The position numbers and the translations under genes are program-made. The notes under the pieces were generated by a model, which saw nothing but the letters and a program-made list of their open reading frames with translations, ran no database searches and was not told the origin of the DNA. Positions 54,971 through 64,000 of a stretch of DNA of 64,000 nt are shown piece by piece. Origin of the DNA: Linnemannia hyalina (lineage: Eukaryota; Mortierellomycota; Mortierellomycetes; Mortierellales; Mortierellaceae). The stretch covers positions 1,860,001 to 1,924,000 of the forward strand of contig JAHRHY010000004.1 in assembly GCA_019671135.1 (NCBI GenBank), read 5' to 3'. Position 1 is the stretch's first letter; the number at the start of each line of letters is the position of its first letter.

Positions 54971-56707
54971 GGAGAGAAGTTTGTGTTCGGTAAGGTTGAG
55001 TTGAGTTGGGTTTGGATGTGTTTTTGTGGCGGAGGGGAGGGAGGGACTATTTGTCGTTATTGTTGTGGTTAGGAAGAGTGGGTAGAGGTTGTGGTTGATG
55101 TAGCTGTGGATAAAGGGAGGGCAGGAGGGTTGAGACGAGTGAAGAGGTAAAGCTGCTGCAGACGAAGGGTCATGGAAGAATTAAAGTGGACCGTTGGGAG
55201 GAGAGGGAGGGCATCGACTGGGTCAAGGAGGAGGAGTTCAAGGGGAGGGAGGGAGGAAGAAGGACGTTGTGAAAGGGAAATGGTCGAAGGAAGGATTGAA
55301 GAGGAAGGATATTTGTGAGTGAGAGAGTGAGAGTGCAGGCAGGGGAGGAGGGGGAAGTGAGGAAAGGTAAGAGAAGGAAGGAGTAGAGAGAGGAGTAGAG
55401 AGAGGAGTAGAGAAGAAAGAAAGAAAGAGGGAGAGAGAGGGAGTGGATTGGGGGCTGCTGACGAAGGGGACTGATAGGATTGGTTTCTCTTTTTCAAGAG
55501 GGAGGGAGGGTATATTATGATGACAGAAGAAGGGGTGTTTGTGGGACAAAGAAGGGAAGGAAGGAAGAATAAAGAATATCCTTCAAGAAAAGAGACGCTC
55601 AGGAAAATGGTTCGCAGTCCGTCCTCAATTTTTGCGGATCAAAGTCGGTCCTGCTCACATCACCCACGGCTCCCCTCTCTCTCTCTCGCTCTTCTCCTAC
55701 AAACTATACTCTCTCTCTCACAGGCAGCGAGCCAACAAAGGAAATTTGGCAGGCATGACCTCTATTTCACCCCTTTGCCTGCAAACGATTTTCCTTTTTG
55801 CCTTTTCTCCACTATCTCTCTCTCGAACCGCACCTTCTTCCCTTTTCCCTTCCTCTCTGCACCCCTAGCTTCTTCCTCCTTTTCTTCTCTTTCTCCTCTC
55901 TCTCTCTCTCTCTTTCTCCGATGCCATATACATTATTCATACATGCTCGTGTTGCATAGCTACCTACACATATGACAGACAAGGACATTTCAATCGCTTA
56001 TTGTCTGGCAACTGGGCCATTGATTATTCGAGACTGAGGAACGGACTCCCTCCACTCACACTGCAGTAGAACCCCCCTGGGTCATATTTTGCCTGTGCGT
56101 TCATTTTAACTACACCACTCTGTCATCACCACTCACCCTCCTCCTTTCTTGCGTCTTGTCTAGGGAGACTACACACGTACACCCTTCTGCTCTCTCTCCC
56201 TCTCCTTCATCACAAGCCTCATCCACCCCTTCCCTTCCATACCCTCACCCGACAACCCAAGGTCTTATCGTTGTTTTTGCCACCAATCGACTCACTTGCA
56301 AACATCTGCATCAACAACATCGACAATAACAACACCACCACCACCACTACCACTACCACAAGTCGATGTGTGTCATCGTTCTTGACCCCTGAGTCCTCCT
56401 TTGCCTTTTCTTCCGGCTGCTCACCTGTCCAACCATCCCTCCCTTTTTCTCCCTCATCAGCGTCGTTGTCTATTTCATCAGCTCTTTGCTCTTTCTCCCT
56501 TTTCCTTCACCTTCTTTTCCCTATACACTTTTGCTCTTCGCATTTACCATCTTCCCCGCAACACCTCTCTTTTTTTTCCTATTCTTCCTTTGCTTCCATC
56601 CATTCACTCTGCCGTACTTTACTCCGCGACACACCCACCCTAAACGCAGGGAAACCTTCGGCTAACACAGTTGCAAGTCCTCTCGACAACCTAAAAATAA
56701 TCCTACC
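54971..56707. promoter_or_regulatory. Divergent promoter region with mirror-image pyrimidine skew
   Basis: Lies between two start codons on opposite strands (transporter minus, FHA protein plus). Up to about 55,560 the plus strand is purine-rich (GGGAGGGA, GAGTAGAGA repeats). After about 55,650 it turns pyrimidine-rich up to the FHA ATG. Each transcript would therefore start with a CT-rich leader. No coding frame supported. Confidence 0.55.
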
Positions 56708-58952
56708 ATGGATACCGCTAGCTCGTCCACCATAAACGGCCGCCACCAACCTGCCTCCAACACCCCCATCCTCGTCCTCGAACCCATCAACGATACCTTT
56801 GCCCTAAAGTCGCTCGACCTACCAGACCAGGTCAAGGTCAAGATTGGCCGCCAGACAGGCGTCACTACTGCCCCTCACCCCTCCAACGGATACTTTGACT
56901 CCAAGGTCCTCAGTCGTGTCCACGCCGAGGTCTGGTCAGAAGCAGGAAAGGTCTATATCCGAGACCTCAAATCCAGCAACGGCACCTTCCTCAACGGCAA
57001 GCGACTCTGTCATGAGAACACCGAGAGCGAGTGCTTCGAGTTAAACCAGAATGATGGCCTCGAGTTTGGTATTGACATCATGGACGAAAATGGCGCGTGT
57101 AAGTACTAACTTGCTTCGCTTTCGACCATGATGATATGGACTTACCCAAACGCAATACAAACACGAGACAAGAGCCGATTGGCATTCGTTTGTACTCACC
57201 TTGCGCAATATTTCTCACTTGACCCATGCTCCACGACTTTGTCTTCTTTTTGTTCTTTTCTTAGTGCTCCACGAGAAGGTGTCTTGCAAGATTTACATCT
57301 CGAAAATGTCCTATCCCACGCCAGGGAGTTCTCCACAAGAGTAAGCCCAAACATACAAGCGCACGTTACCTCTCTGTCATGGACCACACCCCCCAACCCA
57401 ACTTACTTATTAACTCACACCCCCCTGTTGAAACGCCCCTAGCTCGCACGCAAAGCTCAAACCGGTCTCGCCGTCTGCCTCGGGTGTCAACTCAATCAAG
57501 ACCAATTCGACCCCGGCTCATGGGGGTCAAAGTGACAACATTGACCTCATCATTTCACGGCTACAGAGCGAGCTTACACGTTCACAGGAGACATATGCAG
57601 ACTTGGGCTTTTTGAAGCATGGACTAGGAGAGCTCGAAAAGGCGTTTGTTGTCAATACGTCCGACAAGGATCGACACCCGCCTACTACGACACTGACCAA
57701 TGGATATTCAACCTCCGCCAATGGTCACACTTCTCATCTCAAAGGCTCCCCGGCCGCCATCGAATATGAGCGCATCCTCAAGGAAAAGGACCTGGTAGGC
57801 AGAAAGTCATATATGCTTTTTGCAGTACTTGTGCCGACTGGTTACTTCAATTGAATACAACCGCTGAGATTCATTCTTCTGGGGAAACATGATGCAATAG
57901 GAACATGCGGCTGAAATATCACGGATGGCTGATAGTTTGCGGCAAGCAAGGGCAGAGGCAGAAAGTCACAGGATACAGCTGGGCCCACTCACGGCAGAGA
58001 ACGAGTCTCTATTCGAAAGTCTCGATCAAAGTAACTCGGGACTTGCGGAGGCAAACTCCAAGATGGGTCATATCATGGCAAGCATGGACGAGATGACTGT
58101 ACGACACAGGGCAGAGATTGAGGATCAACGGAGGCATCATGAAGTAGCAGTGGCAGATCTGGAGTTGATACACAAAAAAAAGATTGACCAACTTGTACAA
58201 GATGCAGATTTGGAGCAGGAAGTCATGGCGGCAAGGCACAAGGAGGAGCTAGCAGCAGTTCTCGACCGAAATGATGCTCTTCAGCAGCAACAAAATTGTC
58301 GGGATCTCGGGAGAGAGATTCAGCAACTCAAGGAGGAAGTGCAAGAGTTACGACAGGCAGACCAATCAAAGAAAAACGTCATTGTGGATCTGGAAAAAAC
58401 GAACGCGGACCTGGAGAAGCGATTGAAGGACACCAAAGTAGAGCTGGAGAAGTCATTGCAACAAGAGTCGCACCTGCAGCAGAGGAACAACAAAAGCGAT
58501 CTCGAGTCCCTTACGCCAACAGTTCAATCGTCCAGCAAAAACGTCATCTTGGAAGAATTAGGGGACAGGAGGGCAGGAAGCAGTTCAACTACCAGCACAA
58601 GTTCCAATGCCTCGATATTGGCCACGGATCCACCCATCAAAACCACTGCGGCACATTCTCTCGACGAGCATTGCGATTCCAGACATGAGTTTTCCTGGAC
58701 ACAATTCGTATTCCCTATGGCCAAGAAGAATAACGCCTGCATGGGCCAAGTATGACCTTGATGCAATTGAAGCTCAATGCGAGATAATGTTGATTAATGT
58801 GAAAGACATTGAGCCGACTCAGTCCACTAACCACACTTTGCTTGTACGTTGGGATCAATTAGCCATCGACGCTGCTTCTTTCAGGAGGATTTATGCTAGT
58901 CGGATTGGGAGTGTATGCACTGTGGCACAAGGCTGGCATGCCGTTCGATTAA
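56708..58952 (+). CDS. FHA-domain, coiled-coil, tail-anchored protein (SLMAP/Far9-Far10 type, STRIPAK)
   Basis: STRIPAK-type scaffold that recruits phosphatase 2A complexes to membranes and acts in hyphal growth or cell-fusion signalling in other fungi. Exons: 56708-57098, 57265-57340, 57443-57794, 57901-58749 and 58863-58952; 1758 bases, 585 residues. The FHA domain (about residues 20-140) has VKIGRQTG, SRVHAEVW, DLKSSNGTFLNGKRL and HEKVSCKIYI. A long coiled coil spans about 270-490. The last exon encodes PSTLLLSGGFMLVGLGVYAL then WHKAGMPFD, a single C-terminal membrane helix that anchors the protein. The acceptor is TTAG at 58,862; the later TTTCAG would break the frame. Residues before it, FSWTQFVFPMAKK, are typical of fungal members. 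An AATAAA lies near 59,105. Confidence 0.9.
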
Positions 58953-59685
58953 AGGAATGTCTGTCTCTCTCTCTCTCTCTAGTCCTCCTGTTTCTCTTCT
59001 CGGCTTTATGTCTCTCCACTCTAAAGCAAGGATGTCGACGTGAACACACCGACGACATCTATCTGTTTGTGGGTTTCCTTTTCGTCAATGTGTACATACA
59101 TCAAAATAAAATCTCTGGCGGGGACTGAAACGGATGTGGAGAAATGTGTTTGTCTGAGCAACATCAGGTGAACAAGGTTGTGGGGTGGGAAGAACGACGG
59201 ATGGAGCTTGTGATGGCGAGAACGGATTATCCTGTTTGTGGGTTGAGAAGAACAAGAAGCGTAGTTTGGTCGAGCATCACCGGGGATGATCGATACAAGG
59301 TTGGGACTGACGAACGGGCAATCGACAAGAAATAGGATGAGAATGGGAGCCGACAGTCAGCCAGCGGATGGGATGCTCTGTAGCTAAAGGGTAAATGTCT
59401 TCCGGAACGAGTTTTTCTGCACTGCATTCATTCCTGTGGTGGACAGACAAAGTCGCACGGAAAGGAGCGCTATTGGGTTAAGTCTCTTTATGCGGTTGTT
59501 TTGTTTGCCCCAAAAGAAAATAAAACGTGTGTGCCTTTTCTCTCCTCTTTTCCCTCTACTACTCCCCAGACTCTTTCCTTTCTCGCACCCTCTCCCCTCC
59601 ATTGCTCCTTTACAACCTCTTCATTCCCATCTCTCCCATCCACCTCATCCCAGCAAAGTCAACTTCCCTTCTTACTTCTCATTCC
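58953..59685. other. Interval between the FHA and acyl-CoA oxidase genes
   Basis: Same-strand neighbours. The left part is the FHA gene's 3' UTR, with an AATAAA near 59,105. The right part, from about 59,520, is a CT-rich leader of the oxidase gene. Nothing else seen. Confidence 0.5.
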
Positions 59686-62051
59686 ATGTCCGCCCTTCGC
59701 TTTCCTAACCTCCCCCCCTCCGAACCCCAGGGTGCAGACCTACTCGCCCAAGAGCGAGCCAATACAACTTTCAGTATCCACGAAGTCTCGGCCTTCCTCT
59801 ACGGAGAAGTCTACCTTGAGCGTCAGGAGCGCCTCCTCTCCGTGATCGAGAACGAGCCCGCCTTTGACAAGTCGAACCGCTACTTCCGCGGAAGGACCGA
59901 ACGCTTTGCGGCAGCCCTCCGTAAAGACCATGCCCTGGTCAAGCTGTCAAAGGAACTCCAATGGTCTCCTGAGGAGTATCTCCAGGCTGAGAGCCTTATT
60001 GATGAGGCTGGACCTTTTGGACTCCATAGAGGGATGTTTATGCCGACTTTGGCCTCCCAGAGCACTAACGAGCAGTTGGAGAAGTTCCTGAAACCTGCTC
60101 AGCGTTATGAGATTATTGGATGCTATGCCCAGACTGAGTTGGGGCATGGGTCAAATGTGCAGGGGATCGAGACGACGGCGACTTATATCCCGGAGACGAA
60201 CCAGTTTGAGCTCCATACGCCGTACCTGACGGCGTCCAAATGGTGGATCGGTGGACTGGGCAAGGCTGCGAACCATGCGGTCGTGATGGCTCGTTTGATT
60301 ACGAATGGCAAGGACTATGGTCCCCATGCGTTATGTGTTCCTATACGCTCGATGGAGGACCATACTTTGCTCCCTGGTGTCATGGCTGGCGATATTGGTC
60401 CCAAGTTCGGGTAAGTGAACACATCATTTTTTTTCTTTGTTTTCTTTGCAGGGCGGCAGCGGCTCGGTCAGAAAAGAAACTACTTGGCGTGGATTAGCAA
60501 CGTGATCGATCGGATCGGATGGTAACACAGACCAACGCTATTTCATGCTTGCTGCCTCTTACCTAACCCGCGAATAGGTACAATACGACCGACAATGGAT
60601 GCATGTGGTTCGACCACTACCGCGTCCCCCACATCTCTCTCCTCGCAAAGTACTCGAGCGTCAAGCCCGGCTCTGGAGAATACGTCAAGCCTCCCAACGC
60701 CAAACTCTCTTACGGCACCATGGTCCTGGTCCGTGCCTCGTTGGTCGGCGCTGCTCGCCAAGGGATGGCCAAAGCTGCCACCATTGCTACTCGTTACTCG
60801 GCCATCCGTCGCCAGTTTGTTGACAAAGACTCACCCAAGATGCTGGGCAAGGATGTCATTGAGACCCCCGTGCTAGACTACTCAATGCAGCAGTACCGCC
60901 TCTTCCCCATCATTGCTGCGGCCTATGCCTGCTTCTTTACCAGCAAAGACATGATGCGTCTTTACCATTTGAACATGAAGAACATGGAGACTGGAGACTT
61001 TTCCCTCCTGGCCGACGTCCACGCCTCCAGCTCTGGGCTCAAGTCCTTGACGACCACCATGGCTGCCTCTGCAATTGAAGAGTGTCGTCGTGCCTGTGGT
61101 GGTCATGGTTTCTCAGCCTTTTCTGGTCTTCCCTTGCTCTTGCAAGACTATGGTACCTTTCTTTGGGTTATTTGTTTTCGTACAGCGATGCAATGCAGAC
61201 TTGGGAAAAGTAACGAACATTTCTGTTGAATATGAACAATAGCTCCTAATGTGACATGGGAGGGAGACAACTACATGATCACGCAGCAGACAGGCCGGTA
61301 CCTATTCAAGTCCTTCCGCGAGCTGGTCGCCAAGCGCGCATCGGGCAAGTTCTCGGCCAGTCAGATTAACAATCCAACCCTGGCCTACATGAACACCTAC
61401 CTTGAGAACCCAACCCTCAAATGCCCCGCCACCTCTGCCAGCGCATTCCACAACCCAGAACTCCAACTTGCAGCATTCGGACACCGCGCCTCCTCGATGG
61501 TGGCCCAGATCGTCCATGCCCTCGATGTTGAGAAACGGACCTGGAACTCGATGCTGGTCGATATCTATAACGTCTCGGTCGCTCATTGTCAATTGATCCT
61601 GGTCCAGAATTTCATCTTGGGCATTCGGGGCGAGATGCCTCAACCTGACGGCATCCAGCCTACAGTCATCTCTGCGGCTTCCAAGGAGGCGCTTACAGAT
61701 CTGTCAGACCTCTTTGCGATGCACACGATCCACAAGCAACCCGGCGAGTTCTTGACCTCGGGTTACCTCGACGCCAAGCAGATCTCGCTCCTGGGTGAGG
61801 CGATTATGGATGTGATGGAGAAGAAGGTCCGACCCAACGCTATTGGATTTGTGGACGCGTTTGCGTTCCCGGATTACTTGCTCAATAGTGCGATTGGTGC
61901 GTTTGATGGACGGGCCTATGAGAGGTACACTGAGATGGCGACCCGGGAGCCATTGAACCGGACTGAGGTTGTGGAGGGCTATGAGCAGTATATCCGGCCT
62001 TTTACTAATCCTATGGGTTTGAAGGGACATACCCTTCGGGCTCGTATTTAA
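59686..62051 (+). CDS. Peroxisomal acyl-CoA oxidase
   Basis: FAD enzyme for the first step of peroxisomal beta-oxidation: acyl-CoA plus oxygen gives trans-2-enoyl-CoA and hydrogen peroxide. Exons 59686-60410, 60578-61152 and 61243-62051; 2109 bases, 702 residues, a normal length. Visible motifs: YAQTELGHGSNVQGIETTAT (FAD-binding loop), TASKWWIGGLGKAANHAVVM, MWFDHYRVPH, RYSAIRRQF, ECRRACGGHGFSAFSGLP, and TWEGDNYMITQQTGRYL, which contains the conserved Glu of the active-site region. The C-terminus, RARI, ends in ARI, which fits the loose peroxisomal PTS1 pattern [SAC]-[KRH]-[LMI]. The start at 59,686 follows a CT-rich leader, and an earlier frame extension is Ser/Pro/Leu-rich only. Confidence 0.95.
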
Positions 62052-62284
62052 ATCATCCCCGGACTATAGTAGAAGCAAACAAAACGGTGTATACCCCTTT
62101 TTTTTCCTTTAAAAGAACATGATGAATTAGACAATGAATGAGAACCAACAGTTTATGTTGAAAAAATGTGTTGTTCTACGGTAACATGTTGGATAAATGA
62201 TGGGGGGTGGGGTATGTTGAATACTAATACAAAAGATAACAAAGAAAGTCTATGGAAGAAAAAAGTAATTCCCAACCAGGGATT
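62052..62284. other. Convergent intergenic region
   Basis: Short AT-rich gap between the oxidase (+) and permease (-) stop codons; probable 3' UTRs and polyadenylation signals. Confidence 0.45.
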
Positions 62285-64000
62285 TTACTTTGCCTCAATA
62301 GGGACCACACCATCAAGTTCCTGGAGTGCAATCTCAGAGACCGGCCCCTTGAACCAATGCCGTGCACTCAGGAACCAAGTAAGCGTTGTAAAGATCAACA
62401 AGAACCCAACTGCCGCAGGCGTGAAGTTGAAATGGTCCATGTTATCGACAGGCCAGGACTGGGGGAGGTTAAAGATGACAAAAATAAAGCCCGTCCAGAC
62501 ACAGGCGATCCAACCGATGGGCTTGGAGAACCGACCCAGGTTGAATTCATGCTGGACAAAGGTCTCGGCTCCGACGGTGATACGGAGGAGGATGGGGATG
62601 GCGTACGAGACGGTGAATCCGATGATGGAGATTCCTGAGATGGCACTAAGAGTTGCCTCAGATCCGAGGGAGGGTAGGGCAAGCACGATAATGATCGCGA
62701 CCGACAACCAGACAAGTCTCAATGGCATCTGGGTGCGGCGATCCAAGACCGAGAAGAATGGAGAGAAGGGCAATCCGCCATCCCGAGCAAACGCGTAAAT
62801 CATGCGCGAGTTGGCTGCGACCGTTGCAACACCGCACAAGAAACCAGCAAAGACGATGATAAAGATGAAAATCGATCCACCTACTTTGCCAGCACAGTCG
62901 AGAAAGATCTGAGGGGCAGCGCCGTAGATGCTGTTAAGGGTAGTGTCGTAGTCCTGGATTCCGAATGTCATGGCCAGCGCCAGCGCCAAACCGATGCAGA
63001 CTGAGGCAAAGATCGACATGAGGATGCCGCGGGGTCCGTTGACGTATGACTTTTCGGTCTCCTCTGACATGTGAGCGGAGCTATTTGAAGGAATGTCGCC
63101 AAGTTCATCATAGTCGTGGGGTAAAATGTAAGAGGAAGCAGGTATCAAGATAGCATCGATATGAGATGAGGAGAAGAGTGTGAGAAAAAGAAGGGTTAGA
63201 GGGAGAAACGGTAATGTGAAACGTGCGGGATATTAATATGCGACAGGGAAAACCCCCAGAAAAACAGATGAATCGAAGCTGAGGCTTTTGACAAATGTGG
63301 CGTATCAACGATAGCAAAGGAATACTCGAACAAAGTCAGAGCCGTAAGACCTTCGAGATAAAAGATAAAAGCTCTCCTATTTTTACCATTTCTCAGCCAA
63401 CATTTGACATCGATAAAACCAAAGAGTGTGACGGACTTACGCATCATATCCAAGCATGGACCATTGGGACTGCAAGAGACCAAGCATGAACACAAAAGCA
63501 GGGCTGGCCGAGGACTGGGTAGTGTAGCCAGTGTAATCCTTGAACTCTGTGAACACAAAATTGGCATTCTGCAACTTGGGGGCTCCAACAAGAACTGTGA
63601 TGACAACTACAATGGTGCCGAGAATGTGGACCACAACCGAGACCAATGACGCAACCTTGAGGGCTCGTCCTCCAGCAGAGTTGATCAATCCTGCAGTGAT
63701 CATCAGGGCTGCCATGATGTAAAAGTTCTTTGTGCCGCTGGGCTCCCATGAGGGTTGCCAGACCCTAATCAATGTGTTCATGAACGTTGCTGCTGCCAGC
63801 ACCGATCCTGAGCATCCAGCGACTAATAGAGGTGAACGAATTGGATTGGACAGTTGGTGAGTCGAATGAGATCATCGCAAAAAGCAGGGGTTTCGTTTGT
63901 TTATCATGTGGCTGTGTTGTTGTTTGTTGATTGTTATTTGTTGATTGTGTTTGCTGTGCTGTCCATTGTTGTGTTGTGAATCGTTCCTTACCTTGTCCGA
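62285..64000 (-). CDS. Amino-acid/choline-type permease (APC superfamily), 5' part outside the window
   Basis: Membrane transporter of the amino acid-polyamine-choline superfamily, closest in style to fungal GABA/choline permeases; the substrate is unknown. Visible exons are 63080-62285, 63822-63441 and a fragment at 64000-63992 ending in a GTAAGG donor. Junctions are in frame, for example LGYDAS joined to AHMSEET, and the fragment gives GQV before AGCSGS. Motifs: the family loop SMLGYDASAHMSEET, then AANSRMIYAFARDGGLPFS and LVWLSVAIIIVLALPSLG. At least eight hydrophobic helices are present. The C-terminus ends VPIEAK. The first about 150-180 residues of a normal member are missing because the gene continues past base 64,000. 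Confidence 0.9.
63823..63991 (-). other. Permease intron
   Basis: Intron between the last two visible permease exons: donor GTAAGG (63,991-63,986), acceptor TTAG (63,824-63,823), with a GT/T-rich plus strand (CA/A-rich transcript) in between. Confidence 0.6.

Overview
The window looks like nuclear DNA of a filamentous fungus, most likely an early-diverging one (Mucoromycota, Mortierella-like). Genes are split by many short introns (about 80-400 bases) with GTAAGT/GTATGT/GTACGT donors, TACTAAC/CTAAC branch sites and TAG/CAG acceptors. Coding DNA is moderately GC-rich, and long flanks are pyrimidine-rich on the coding strand. The gene set is eukaryotic and includes an Elongin B homologue, which budding yeast lacks. 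The clade is inferred from gene structure and content; no marker was compared. I see no prokaryotic, viral, CRISPR, rRNA or convincing tRNA feature.

Layout. 1-9 kb: G protein beta subunit and an SMUBP2/Hcs1-type superfamily 1 helicase, both on the minus strand. 9-13.8 kb: gene-free, pyrimidine-rich. 13.8-25.4 kb: an F-box-like acidic protein (+), a Gln/Tyr-rich repeat protein (copy A, +), DNA ligase IV (-) and an arylalkylamine-type N-acetyltransferase (+), the last two divergent. 25.4-39.2 kb: about 14 kb with one clear small gene (-) and one doubtful ORF. 39.2-45 kb: an alkaline-ceramidase-like membrane protein (+) and copy B of the Gln/Tyr-rich gene, interrupted by an in-frame stop. 45-55 kb: a three-PAH Sin3-like protein (-), a phosducin-like protein (+), Elongin B (-), an unrecognised 532-residue protein (-) and an UNC93-type transporter (-). 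56.7-64 kb: a tail-anchored FHA/coiled-coil SLMAP/Far-type protein (+), a peroxisomal acyl-CoA oxidase (+) and a partial amino-acid/choline-type permease (-).

For every conserved multi-exon gene I rebuilt splice sites by hand; coding lengths are multiples of three and junctions restore family motifs. This exposed unusual exons: a probable 2-nucleotide exon in the helicase, a 12-nucleotide last exon in G-beta, an ATG-only first coding exon in Elongin B, and a GC-AG intron in DNA ligase IV.

The genes are not one pathway. They cover signalling (G-beta, phosducin-like, SLMAP/Far), DNA and RNA maintenance (ligase IV, helicase), lipid metabolism (acyl-CoA oxidase, ceramidase-like), transport, and transcription or ubiquitin control (PAH protein, Elongin B, F-box-like). 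The most novel element is the duplicated Gln/Tyr-rich gene pair: its product carries three units spaced exactly 100 residues apart plus expandable polyQ tracts, and one copy has a single stop codon inside polyQ.
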